In this document: positions 1 to 9,826 of the stretch, piece by piece
Position numbering within the stretch: the first letter of the stretch is position 1
Layout: every line of letters begins with the position of its first letter
From: Siphonodentalium dalli
Lineage: Eukaryota; Mollusca; Scaphopoda; Gadilida; Siphonodentaliidae
Assembly: GCA_032622095.1 (NCBI GenBank)
Contig: CP136066.1
Span: 232,878,961 to 232,942,960 of the forward strand
Direction: 5' to 3'
DNA: 64,000 nucleotides
Program-made: the position numbers and the translations under genes
Notes under the pieces: model-generated
Seen by the model: only the letters and a program-made list of their open reading frames with translations
Databases searched by the model: none
What the model was told of the DNA's origin: nothing

Positions 1-149
1 ATACCGACAGAATTACCATTATTGCAAACTATCGGTGGTCAAAATAAGATAATAGGTGACTAAATATAGTTCCGACGATACGTAAAAATAGATGGAAGGT
101 ACCATCCTTCCGACAGTGATATCGTAATGATAACGTAGAGGCGCTGCGT

Positions 150-285
150 GGAGTTTGATCTTGCGTCTCCCCCGCTAATGCACCGATCAACCGATTCCGA
201 CTTAGAATGGTCGTCTGCCCAGATGGTATCGGCGGCAGTTGGATCTTTTCGAATGTCGACCTGTTGCATAATCTTTGAACAAACC
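150..285 (+). repeat. Direct repeat, copy 1 (second copy near 760-875)
   Basis: This segment and 760-875 share a run of matching phrases (CACCGA-CAACCGA, GCCCAGATG-TATC, and CAAAC-TTAAA at the end). They are diverged copies of one unit that flanks the 72-bp array on both sides. No coding function is apparent; the open frames across it are not conserved between copies. Confidence 0.5.
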
Positions 286-287
286 TT

Positions 288-650
288 AAAGGGACCCAAG
301 CCACTCACAGTGGGTAAATGTGTAAAAATATATAAAAGTCTGCAAAAACCCTGCACATCGTCACTAAAGGGACCCAGAACACTCACAGCGGGTAAATGTG
401 TAAAAATATAAAAGTTTGTAAAAACATCATCACCACTAAAGGGACCCAAGCCACTCACAGTGGGTAAATGTGTAAAAGTATATAAAAGTCTGTAAAGGCA
501 TCACCACTAAAGGGACCCGAGCCACTCACAGTGGGTAAATGTGTAAAAATATAAAAAAAAGTCTGTAAACGCATCACCACTAAAGGGACCCAAGCCACTC
601 ACAGTGGGTAAATGTGTAAAAATATATAAAAGTCTGCAAAAACATCACTC
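288..650 (+). repeat. Tandem array, about 72-bp unit, 5 copies
   Basis: Units start with AAAGGGACCC at 288, 366, 438, 509 and 582, giving spacings of 78, 72, 71 and 73 bp. Each contains ACTCACAGTGGGTAAATG and then AAAAGTCTG. A single unit of the same sequence lies near 34855-35010, where it is interrupted by a small Fam-D element. The array is therefore an expanded form of a dispersed repeat. Confidence 0.85.
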
Positions 651-696
651 ACGGGGACGATCTATATATCCATTTCCTTGCACATATATTACTGCC

Positions 697-711
697 CCCC
701 CCCCCCCCCCC
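697..711 (+). repeat. Poly-C tract
   Basis: An uninterrupted C run of about 14-15 nt lies between two phrases with CACATRTATTACTGC. It is one of more than ten long G or C homopolymers in the window. Confidence 0.8.
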
Positions 712-839
712 ACGCTCACGGAGACGATCTATCCATTTCCCTGCACATGTATTACTGCTCCCCCGCGATTGCACCGAGCAACCGAGTCCAGATATCGTCA
801 TGCCCAGATGTTATCAGCGGAAGTTGGGTCTGTTCGAGT

Positions 840-2280
840 GTCGCCAGAGTGCACCATCTTCAAACAAACTTTAAATGTTAATGGGCCATCAAACAAACAC
901 CCAGGTCGCTTTTATCTCCGGGCTGTTAAGATGAACTGCGGGTTGCTGCACCGTGGTTTATATTGTCAAAGCCCCGGACGTAACGACAGGATATCAAGGT
1001 GTCTCGCCCCTCCAAATGTCCACCTATACTTTCAAAATTTGGAATCCAAGCGTTGGTTGATTGGATTAGAGCGTCCTGTCAGCCTTTATAGTATACCATT
1101 ATTCTATGTTTGATTTGTAAAATGTTACCCCTACCCTACACACACTTTCAAGCAAACATTAAATGTTAATGGACCATCTATCACCCAGGTCGCTTTTATC
1201 TCCGGTTTGTTGAGATGAGCTGCGGATCGTTGCACCATGGTTTAGATAGTATCAAATCCCTGGACGTAGTGACAGGATATAAATGTGTCTCTCCCTCCTG
1301 AATGTCCTCCTATATTTTCAAAATTTGGTATTTCAAACGTTGGTTGATTGGATTCTAGAGCGTCCTGTCTGCGTCTATAGTGCATATAACATTATTCTAT
1401 ATTTTATTTGTAAAATGCTACGATAATTACCAGTTATTATACTTCTTGATTTAACCACGTCCATTTATACATCGCTTATCTTACCAATCCCCGGCACACA
1501 TTCGAGCAAACCTTAAATGTGAATGTGTCATGCATCAGCAAATACACAGGAGGCACTGCACCTCGTCTGTTGAAATAAACGCTGGTTCGTTGTATCATGG
1601 CAGTGTCGCGATGTCGGGCGTAGCGACAGGATATGAAGTTGTCTCGCCCCTCCATGCAAATGGCTGCCACGGATTTCAAAAGTTGGACATTCGTGTGTCA
1701 GTTGATTGGGTTCGTTTCTCCTGTCTGTTGAAATGAACTGTGTATGTTGCACCACCGTGGTGTCGCCGCACTGACGTGGCAACATGAATATGGGGGCGTC
1801 TCACCCCTATACATGTCCATCCGCACCACATCCGAACAAAGTTAACCTTGTGTGTTGATGTTCCATCACCCAGACTGTTTACATGCATCTGCGGTATGTT
1901 GAAAGGAACTGTGTCTCGTGCAACACGGTGGTGTCACATCCCTGGTGGTGCACATGGTGACCTGGATATTGGGGCTGTAAATGTCCACCCCACGCCACAT
2001 TCGAATAAAGTTAACATTGCGTCTTGGTGTACCACAAAACAAACACCCAAGCCGCGTTTACATGTATCTCATGTCTGTTGAAATGGATTGCGGGTCGTTG
2101 CATCACAATCAAGTGACAGTACTAGTTCTTCACAGAAATGAGGTTTCAACATAAGACATGTGAGGTATTTATGTTTGTACATGGATACCAATTATCATAG
2201 TGTCTCGCCCTCCAAATGTACACACAGAGTTTCGAAAGTTGGAAATTCAAGTGTAATTTGATTTTTCCAATTGTTGGTGC
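840..2280 (+). repeat. Degenerate tandem repeat, about 200-350 bp units
   Basis: A unit recurs at about 852, 1138, 1495, 1725, 1889 and 2050. Shared phrases in order are CAAAC-TTAAATGT, CACCCAGGTCGC, CTGTTGAGATGA, GACAGGATAT and GTCTCGCCCCTCC. Identity falls along the block. Its CTGTTGAAATGA to CCCCGGAC part is the source of the 75-bp array just downstream. Confidence 0.7.
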
Positions 2281-2284
2281 ATAT

Positions 2285-2660
2285 TTCCGGTCTGTTGAAA
2301 TGAAATGTGGTTCGTCGCATCATGTTAGTGTCCCAGTGTCGCAGCCCCGGACATGGGGGGGGGGGGCGGTCTGTTGAAATGAAATATGTCGCATCATGTT
2401 GGTGTCATAGTGTCGCAGCCCCGGACATGGGGGCGATCTGTTTAAATGAAATGTGGCTCGTCGCACCATGTTGGTGTCATAGTGTCGCAGCCCCGGACAT
2501 GGGGGGGGGGGCGATCTGTTGAAATGAAATGTGGCTCGTCGCACCATGTTAGTGTCGCATGCAGGGTCGCAGCCCCGGACATGGGGTGGTCTGTTGAAAT
2601 GAAATGTGGTCCGTCGCACCATGCTAGTGTCACAGAGTGGCAGTCCCAGACATGGGTACG
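2285..2660 (+). repeat. Tandem array, about 70-80 bp unit, 5 copies
   Basis: CTGTTGAAATGAAATGTGG or a close variant recurs about every 75 bp from 2291. Each is followed by CGTCGCACCATG, GTGTCGCAGCCCCGGACATG and a G run of variable length. Unit-length variation comes mostly from the G run. It is a shortened amplification of the larger unit to its left. Confidence 0.8.
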
Positions 2661-2940
2661 CAGTGTGTTCTGCTTGATTTTGTTCTGGCCTGTTACCTGT
2701 ACTGCCAGTTTATTATTCTCAGTGGAAGGGGAATAACTCTATCTCTTAGTTTTGATTGTGTATGCATTCTGAGTAAATAAAGAGGCTTGGACTGAATCTC
2801 AGCATCTTTATCATTGGACACTCCTAGGCCACAGCTCTTCTGTATCCTTGTAGAATATATATATCTGATTTTATGATTCTGCCATTCAGCCAATCAGAAC
2901 ACACTTTTTGTCAACAAACCAATCAAATTATCGGAAGGTG

Positions 2941-2961
2941 ATATGAACTAGTAGTTCATAT
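2941..2961. repeat. Short perfect inverted repeat
   Basis: Two 9-nt arms, ATATGAACT and AGTTCATAT, flank AGT. The surrounding 200 bp twice contains ATATATATCTGATTTTAT (near 2856 and 3018). It may be a remnant of a small element with no clear ends. Confidence 0.4.
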
Positions 2962-3084
2962 GAAATTGATTTATGACATACTTTCCAACGTAAATAATGA
3001 TTGAGTAATATGATAAATATATATATCTGATTTTATTTCATACCAACAATAGTCAAGAACATTGACTCTGTATAGAAATTATCG

Positions 3085-3112
3085 GGTACTCAAAGATTAA
3101 GTGGACCTTTAA
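3085..3112 (-). mobile_element. Fam-B end fragment
   Basis: GATTAAGTGGACCT followed by TTAA matches the terminal inverted repeat and target site of the Fam-B elements at 13210, 16710, 27848 and 60750. Only this end is present. Confidence 0.5.
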
Positions 3113-3738
3113 AAAAAGTGGATGACTTTAAATTCCAGAGGCGACATATAATTATAGCTCGATTGTGAATCGGGAGCACTGAGTACAATATTAAACAACA
3201 AACAAGTGAATCGAACGACTCCTAATATGAACCATATATGCAGGACGGACGCTGTGGTCTCAGATGAAGACATATCGGATCATCACCTCAATGCCTGTGC
3301 ATCAAAGCGACCGCATACGGACCTCCACGAGTGAAGTGCCCGCGGTTGGGTGACCACAAAGCGTACAACAGCTTGAGTTAAAGCTCTCCCTAACCACAGC
3401 TAATTTCTAAATTAAACTCGTCTATTGAAAAACTTAACGCGTAGTTAACGCTTGACTCCGATGATAAAACGTGTTTATTTTTTAAAATTAGACTTCAAAT
3501 GGAATGTTTAATTACGCGTGAGCAGATAAGTCTATTGAACGCACAATAGATAGGCGATTCATCATTTAATACATCAAAGGATTTAACATGTTATCGAGCC
3601 CTATTTTGTAGGGGAGATCTTTGGCCTTTCTTTGTTCGAGTATTTACATGTTCCTAATGCAGGCCAACCAAGGACATTACGTTTTGCAATATTTAGAACT
3701 GTTCGTCATCGTTATGTATACAGATGTGCAACATAATT
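3113..3738. other. Unannotated interval
   Basis: AT-rich sequence upstream of the 51-bp array. I see no long open frame, no repeat matching the rest of the window and no RNA gene. Confidence 0.5.
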
Positions 3739-5063
3739 CATCGTTTGGATATGTAGACTAGTTATAGCCACCCCTAGTCACGTGGTCCTCATCGTTTGGA
3801 TATGTAGACTAGTTATAGCCACCCCTAGTCACGTGGTCCTCATCGTTTGGATATGTAGACTAGTTATAGCCACCCCTAGTCACGTGGTCCTCATCGTTTG
3901 GATATGTAGACTAGTTATAGCCACCCCTAGTCACGTGGTCCTCATCGTTTGGATATGTAGACTAGTTATAGCCACCCTAGTCACGTGGTCCTCATCGTTT
4001 GGATATGTAGACTAGTTATAGCCACCCCTAGTCACGTGGTCCTCATCGTTTGGATATGTAGACTAGTTATAGCCACCCCTAGTCACGTGGTCCTCATCGT
4101 TTGGATATGTAGACTAGTTATAGCCACCCCTAGTCACGTGGTCCTCATCGTTTGGATATGTAGACTAGTTATAGCCACCCCTAGTCACGTGGTCCTCATC
4201 GTTTGGATATGTAGACTAGTTATAGCCACCCCTAGTCACGTGGTCCTCATCGTTTGGATATGTAGACTAGTTATAGCCACCCCTAGTCACGTGGTCCTCA
4301 TCGTTTGGATATGTAGACTAGTTATAGCCACCCCTAGTCACGTGGTCCTCATCGTTTGGATATGTAGACTAGTTATAGCCACCCCTAGTCACGTGGTCCT
4401 GATCGTTTGGATATGTAGACTAGTTATAGCCACCCCTAGTCAAGTGGTCCTCATCGTTTGGATATGTAGACTAGTTATAGCCACCCCTAGTCACGTGGTC
4501 CTCATCGTTTGGATATGTAGACTAGTTATAGCCACCCCTAGTCACGTGGTCCTCATCGTTTGGATATGTAGACTAGTTATAGCCACCCCTAGTCACGTGG
4601 TCCTCATCGTTTGGATATGTAGACTAGTTATAGCCACCCCTAGTCACGTGGTCCTCATCGTTTGGATATGTAGACTAGTTATAGCCACCCCTAGTCACGT
4701 GGTCCTCATCGTTTGGATATGTAGACTAGTTATAGCCACCCCTAGTCACGTGGTCCTCATCGTTTGGATATGTAGACTAGTTATAGCCACCCCTAGTCAC
4801 GTGGTCCTCATCGTTTGGATATGTAGACTAGTTATAGCCACCCCTAGTCACGTGGTCCTCATCGTTTGGATATGTAGACTAGTTATAGCCACCCCTAGTC
4901 ACGTGGTCCTGATCGTTTGGATATGTAGACTAGTTATAGCCACCCCTAGTCAAGTGGTCCTCATCGTTTGGATATGTAGACTAGTTATAGCCACCCCTAG
5001 TCACGTGGTCCTCATCGTTTGGATATGTAGACTAGTTATAGCCACCCCTAGTCAAGTGGTCCT
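3739..5063 (+). repeat. 51-bp minisatellite, 26 copies
   Basis: The unit starts CATCGTTTGGATATGTAGAC and ends TCACGTGGTCCT. Twenty-six units fill 1325 bp, with a single 1-bp deletion near 3971. Because 51 is divisible by 3 and the unit has no stop on the plus strand, a long open frame with a 17-residue repeat arises by arithmetic. Two variant bases (GATCG for CATCG at 4401, then TCAAGTGG for TCACGTGG) recur exactly 510 bp later at 4911, so ten units were duplicated as a block. Confidence 0.97.
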
Positions 5064-5088
5064 GAAGTTCTCCACGATGCATGGCGGT

Positions 5089-7412
5089 GGGTCATGATGA
5101 TGATGGGTCCTGCCGAATTGCCATGATGCTGATTGTTCCTGCTGAATTGCCATGATGCTGATGGGTCCTGCCGATTTGCCATGGTGATTATGGGTACTGC
5201 CCAATTGCCATGGTGATGATGGGTACTGCCGAATTGCCATGGTGATGATGGGTCCTGCCGAATTGCCATGGTGATGATGGGTCCTGCCGAATTGCCATGG
5301 TGATGATGGGTCCTGCCGAATTGCCATGATGATGATGATGGGTCCTGCCGAATTGCCATGGTGATGATGGGTCCTGCCGAATTGCCATGGTGATGATGGG
5401 TCCTGCCGAATTGCCATGATGATGATGATGGGTTCTGCCGAATTGCCATGGTGATGATGGGTCCTGCCGAATTGCCATGGTGATGATGGGTCCTGCCGAA
5501 TTGCCATGATGATGATGGATACTGCCGAATTGCCGCGATGATGATGATGGGTCCTGCCGAATTGCCATGGTGATGATGGGTCATGCCAAATTGCCATGGT
5601 GATGATGGGTACTGCCGAATTGCCATGATGATGATGGATACTGCCGAATTGCCACGATGATGATGGGTACTGCCTAATTGCCATGATGCTGATGGGTCCT
5701 GCCGAATTGTTATGATGACGTGGGTCCTGTCGAATTTTCATGATGATGATGGGTCCTGCCGAATTGCCATGATGATGGTGGGTCCTGCCGAATTGCCATG
5801 ATGATGGTGGGTCCTGTCGAATTGCCATGATGATGGTGGGTCCTGCCGAATTGCCATGGCGATGGTGGGTCCTGCCGAATTGACATGATGATGGTGGGTC
5901 CTGTCGAATTGCCATGGTGCTGGTGAGTCCTGCCGAATTTCTATGACGGTGATTGGTCCTGCTGAATTGCCATGTTGATGATGGGTCCTGTCGAATTGCC
6001 ATGATGATGGTGGTTCATGCCGAATTGCCATGATGATGGTGGGTCATGCTGAATTCCCATGATGATGGTGAGTCCTGCCGAATTGCCATGATGATGATGG
6101 GTTCGGCCGAATTGCCATGATGATGGTGGGTCATGCTGAATTCCCATGATGATCATGGGTCCTGTTAAATTCCCATGATGATGGTGGGTCCTGCTGAATT
6201 GCCATGATGATGGTGGGTCATACCGAATTGCCACGATGATGGTGGGTCCTGTCGAATTGCCATGATTCTGGTGGGTCCTGCCGAATTGCCATGATGATGG
6301 TGGTTCATGCCGAATTGCCATGATGATGGTGGGTCATGCTGAATTCCCATGATGATGGTGGGTCCTGCCGAATTGCCATGATGATGATGGGTTCGGCCGA
6401 ATTGCCATGATGATGGTGGGTCCTGCCGAATTTCTATGACGGTGATGGATCCTGTTGAATTGCCATGATGATGCTGGGTCATGCTGAATTCCCATGATGA
6501 TGGTGGGTCATGCTGAATTCCCATGATGATGATGGGTCCTGTTAAATTCCCATGATGATGGTGGGTCATGCCGAATTGCCACGATGATGGTGGGTCCTGC
6601 CGAATTGCTATGATGCTGATGGGTCCTGCCGAATTGCCATGATGATGGTGGTTCATGCCGAATTGCCATGATGATGGTGGGTCATGCTGAATTCCCATGA
6701 TGATGGTGGGTCCTGCCGAATTGCCATGATGATGATGGGTTCGGCCGAATTGCCATGATGATGGTGGGTCATGCTGAATTCCCATGATGATGATGATGGG
6801 TCCTGTTAAATTCCCATGATGATGGTGGGTCCTGCTGAATTGCCATGATGATGATGGGTTCGGCCGAATTGCCATGATGATGGTGGGTCATGCCGAATTG
6901 CCACGATGATGGTGGGTCCTGTCGAATTGCCATGATTCTGGTGGGTCCTGCCGAATTTCTATGACGGTGATGGATCCTGTTGAATTGCCATGATGATGCT
7001 GGGTCATGCTGAATTCCCATGATGATGGTGGGTCATGCTGAATTCCCATGATGATGATGGGTCCTGTTAAATGGGGTCATGCCGAATTTCCATGGTGATA
7101 TTGGGTCCTGTTGAATTGCCATGGTGATGGTGGGTCCTGTTGAATTCCCATGGTGATGGTGGGTCCTGTTGAATTGCCATGGTGATGGTGGGTCCTGTTG
7201 AATTGCCATGGTGATTGTGGGTCCTGTTGAATTCCCATGGTGATGGTGGGATCATGCCGAATTGCCATGATGATGATGGGTCCTGTTGAATTCCCATGGT
7301 GATGGTGGGTCCTGTTGAATTGCCATGGTGATGGTGGGTCCTGTTGAATTGCCATGGTGATTTTGGGTCCTGTTGAATTGCCATGGTGATGGTGGGTCCT
7401 GTCGAATTCCCA
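5089..7412 (+). repeat. About 29-bp minisatellite, about 80 copies
   Basis: The unit is GGGTCCTGCCGAATTGCC followed by ATG/GTG triplets. Period is 29 bp in the cleanest part (5221, 5250, 5279) and 32 where one ATG is added. There are three zones: about 5089-5700 mostly CATGGTGATGAT, about 5700-7070 with GATGATGGTG and CATGCTGAATTCCC variants, and about 7070-7412 with CCTGTTGAATT. The 29-bp period is not a multiple of 3, so minus-strand frames cycle through three phases. This gives histidine-rich open frames up to 316 codons that I regard as artefacts. Confidence 0.95.
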
Positions 7413-7557
7413 GGGTTAAAGTGAGTTGAGCTGAATCAAAGAGATACACGAATCCTAAAAAGATGCTCAAAAGACATCTGTAGTTAAAAGTCTGATAATG
7501 CAAATCATAAAACAGCCATTAACGAAGAGATTAAATCAGTTGACTCTATGTGCGATT

Positions 7558-7647
7558 TTAAAAAGGTAAGTCTTTAAAAGTTTGCGGAATTCCATCGTCA
7601 TTCGTAAGTCTGAGATCGTCGGGAAGATTGTTCCACACTGTGTAGAA
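7558..7647 (-). pseudogene. Possible non-LTR retrotransposon ORF2 tail remnant
   Basis: Read on the minus strand, this stretch gives F-Y-T-V-W-N-N-L-P-D-D-L-R, then about ten residues later T-F-K, then a stop. A W-N-x-L-P-x-x-L-R followed by F-K spacing is typical of the C-terminal end of many non-LTR reverse-transcriptase proteins. Changing frame after the T-F-K recovers a basic tail (K-I-A-H-R-V-N, stop), consistent with a frameshifted fragment. No catalytic RT domain is present nearby. Supported by motif resemblance only. Confidence 0.3.
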
Positions 7648-8030
7648 TATCTAAAAAATCTAAACACTGGGCACCACCCACACAATCTCACATCACGATC
7701 CACGCAATCTCACATCACGTCCTGTTTCGTGATATGACTTTTCCTCGGAGATGTGCATTGTAAACCCCATTCAAAACGGACAATACTTGACTTCCCCATT
7801 AAATATCATTTCATCGTGCGTTCCTTTCTTTTACAAAATGGGTTCACAATCAAATATCAGCAAAGTACCCAACTATTATGTACTCATGTAATCTGAGGGG
7901 GAAGAGGTTATCAAACATCGATTAGAGTTCAGTGCTAATAAATCACCCACACCATGCATACAATAATACAAGCTACCACCCACCTATGTATACACGTGGT
8001 TGGTGCGCTCAAATTTATAGCCGATCCGTA
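7648..8030. other. Unannotated interval
   Basis: Contains a small duplication of CACAATCTCACATCACG near 7680-7715. I see no gene, RNA or element end. Confidence 0.4.
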
Positions 8031-8057
8031 CAAGCCTGCAAATAGTGTGTCTGTCAT
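8031..8057 (+). mobile_element. Fam-C 5' end fragment, cut by Fam-A insertion
   Basis: CAAGCCTGCAAATAGTGTG and TCTGTCAT match the first 27 bp of the hAT-like Fam-C elements at 8585 and 33922. The match stops at the TTAA of the Fam-A element, so a Fam-A copy sits at this point. Confidence 0.6.
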
Positions 8058-8210
8058 TTAACCCTTTACCCAACAAACCGGCCAAAACCGGCCAAATAAA
8101 GCTTCAACAGCCTAAAATATCTTCGGTCTGTCTCAATAGAACCATACAAATATGGATATCATTGGAATCGGCTCATTGACCACATTGTGATAGTTACAGT
8201 TATGCCCTGT

Positions 8211-8279
8211 GCCAATGCATTCTCTTATATATGCGAGTCGACCATAGGTCGCCTCGCATATATAAGAGAATGCATTGGC
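8211..8279. repeat. 69-nt palindrome (left hairpin of Fam-A core)
   Basis: The arm GCCAATGCATTCTCTTATAT continues to GCGAG and then returns as its complement with one mismatch. Both strands carry TATATAAG followed by GCATTGG (CCAAT inverted). RNA from either strand would fold as a long pre-miRNA-sized hairpin. Confidence 0.9.
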
Positions 8280-8358
8280 CTAAACAAAATCTTTTTTTAA
8301 CACTTTTTACCATTTTTTCTTACATTCTTTAACAATTTTATAATTTTTAATGTGCTAA

Positions 8359-8427
8359 GCCAATGCATTCTCTTATATATGCGAGGCGACCTATGGTCGA
8401 CTCGCATATATAAGAGAATGCATTGGC
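8359..8427. repeat. 69-nt palindrome (right hairpin of Fam-A core)
   Basis: This is the inverted counterpart of the left hairpin in the same element, with the single mismatch on the opposite arm, so the two hairpins are themselves an inverted repeat. Confidence 0.9.
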
Positions 8428-8457
8428 ACAGGGCCCTTCTGTTGGGTAAAGGGTTAA

Positions 8458-8536
8458 CCCATAGAGAGCCCCACATAGACTGAAGCAGACGACACTCTGT
8501 AGTACATGCTTCCATCTGTGTGAGGCTCCCTGTGGG
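8458..8536 (+). mobile_element. Fam-D 79-bp TTAA micro-element
   Basis: Ends CCCATAGAGAGCC and GGCTCCCTGTGGG are flanked by TTAA at 8454-8457 and 8537-8540. The left TTAA is also the right TTAA of the adjacent Fam-A element. Other copies: 29674-29753, 34473-34551, 34561-34614 (truncated), 34893-34972 and a diverged one inside 11121-11591. At 79 bp it is among the smallest elements that still show both ends and a target duplication. Confidence 0.8.
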
Positions 8537-8584
8537 TTAAACATTAACCAGTCAAGTTTGGAAAGGAAGTCATACATTACAGGC

Positions 8585-9019
8585 CAAGCCTGCAAATAGT
8601 GTGTCTGTCATTTGCAGAATGAGGTCCCCAGAGGTTTAATTTAGTTACGCTATCCCGCTATCTTAGCGTCACCAAATTCACCCATTGGGGACCTCATTCT
8701 GCTCAGGCCTCAACTGCTATGGGAGACCTAGAATCAGATTGAAGTTCCCCGTGCAGTTGAAGTTTGTGATTTTCACCCATTAGTCACCTCAATTATGCAT
8801 TTTATCTTCTGCAAATTAGGGCATACAGAAACTTCCCAGAAGGGAAAAAGTAACTAAAAACAAAGTTAATTTTAGACTATAGTACTTCCCAGAAGATGAG
8901 ACCTAAGCAGAATGAGGTCCTCAGAGTGTGAATTTGATTATACTAGCCCGCTGTGTGGGATAGCTTCAATAAATTCACCCTCTGGGTACCTCATTCTGCA
9001 AATGACAGACGCACTATTA
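8585..9019 (+). mobile_element. Fam-C hAT-like mini-element, copy with decayed right end
   Basis: Starts CAAGCCTGCAAATAGTGTG and continues with GCAGAATGAGGTCC. The right side has GACCTCATTCTGC-type sequence, then AATGACAGACGCACTATT, the inverse of the left end, but its last bases are decayed. Subterminal imperfect palindromes are centred on TATCCCGCTATC (left) and AGCCCGCTGTG (right). It matches the complete copy at 33922-34366. Confidence 0.75.
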
Positions 9020-9484
9020 ACTTGCATTTTTGCTTGACATGATATCGCATTTATTTCACTGTAAAATATATATGATTTATCTTTAACGCCTTCGGTAGTA
9101 TACAATTATATCGAATTACTTTCGTTATATCGCGTTTGTTGTTTCAATTCTGCGTTTATTATCGGTAGAAATACATTTTGGGTTAACCCGTAGCCGAAGG
9201 AAAGATACATGAATGTCGGACGACATCCGTAGACACCTTTCGCATCAAGCTGCAAAACAGAGTTCATTCCCCTCGCTACACTATGTCTGGCCGTTGCAGG
9301 CATGTATATTTTCTTAATTAAATCTAATATATTTCATTGAAGTGTTTTGTCAGTTACAATTCATTCTGGCTTGATCTAGTAGACAATTTTCAAATGAATA
9401 TGGACAGTTCAGATTTTCAGAATAATGCAGAATGAATTGCAAAAGTCTCAAATAAATACATGTGCGATTTCTTCACATTATGTG
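9020..9484. other. Unannotated interval
   Basis: I see no repeat match, RNA gene or convincing coding frame here. Confidence 0.4.
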
Positions 9485-9486
9485 TA

Positions 9487-9824
9487 GGGGAGACCCGGGA
9501 AAAGCCGATCACCTTTATTATTTCAATACTAGCAAATTATTCCGATTCTATCCGCATTTTAGGATAAGGTCGTTTCGTGTTGGGTTAGTTTTTATACATT
9601 TTCACAGAGAACCAGCTATATAATAAACTGTTGTAGCCCAGTAGAACATTTTCGTCGACATTTTACGATTTTACCAAATTTACGATTATTGTACATGTAT
9701 CTGAATACATCCTACGTCAAATGTTATGCCAACATGATTAGAAACTGACAGTGCTAATATTTCTGATTGCCGGTTGCAATTGATACAAGAAAACCTTACT
9801 GGTCCGCTTTGCCCGGGTCTCCCC
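9487..9824. mobile_element. TIR mini-element flanked by TA
   Basis: Left end GGGGAGACCCGGGAAAAGC pairs with right end GCTTTGCCCGGGTCTCCCC, about 19 bp with one mismatch. TA flanks both sides (9485-9486, 9825-9826), as expected for Tc1/mariner-type insertion. The 338-bp interior has no long frame, so this is a non-autonomous element. Confidence 0.75.
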
Positions 9825-9826
9825 TA

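Larger units (their letters stand above)
8062..8453 (+). mobile_element. Fam-A double-hairpin TTAA mini-element, copy 1
   Basis: A 392-bp non-autonomous element flanked by TTAA (8058-8061 and 8454-8457). Ends are CCCTTTACCCAAC and its inverse GTTGGGTAAAGGG. Inside is a core from CCCTGT (8205) to ACAGGG (8433) with palindromes at 8211-8279 and 8359-8427. Each palindrome is 69 nt: a stem of 33 bp with one mismatch and a loop of about 3 nt. TTAA duplication plus CCC ends point to a piggyBac-type transposase; none is encoded. The same structure recurs at 19635, 27218, 33307, 47763 and 62834. Confidence 0.9.

Noticed and set aside
604-1113. 169-codon proline-containing frame
   Set aside because: It spans the end of the 72-bp array, a poly-C run and part of a degenerate repeat. 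Equivalent repeats downstream are not open.
3121-3400. Possible tRNA or snRNA between Fam-B fragment and minisatellite
   Set aside because: No A/B box pair, no cloverleaf and no Sm-like site could be found.
3985-5097. 370-codon plus-strand frame with a 17-residue repeat
   Set aside because: It is the 51-bp tandem array read in frame. The period is a multiple of 3 with no stop in the unit; there is no start context, splice site or non-repeat domain.
5052-6875. Histidine-rich minus-strand frames (up to 316 codons) that look like a low-complexity protein
   Set aside because: They come from the 29-bp array, which is open in all three phases on the minus strand. Changes do not favour synonymous sites by eye, and overlapping frames are equally open.
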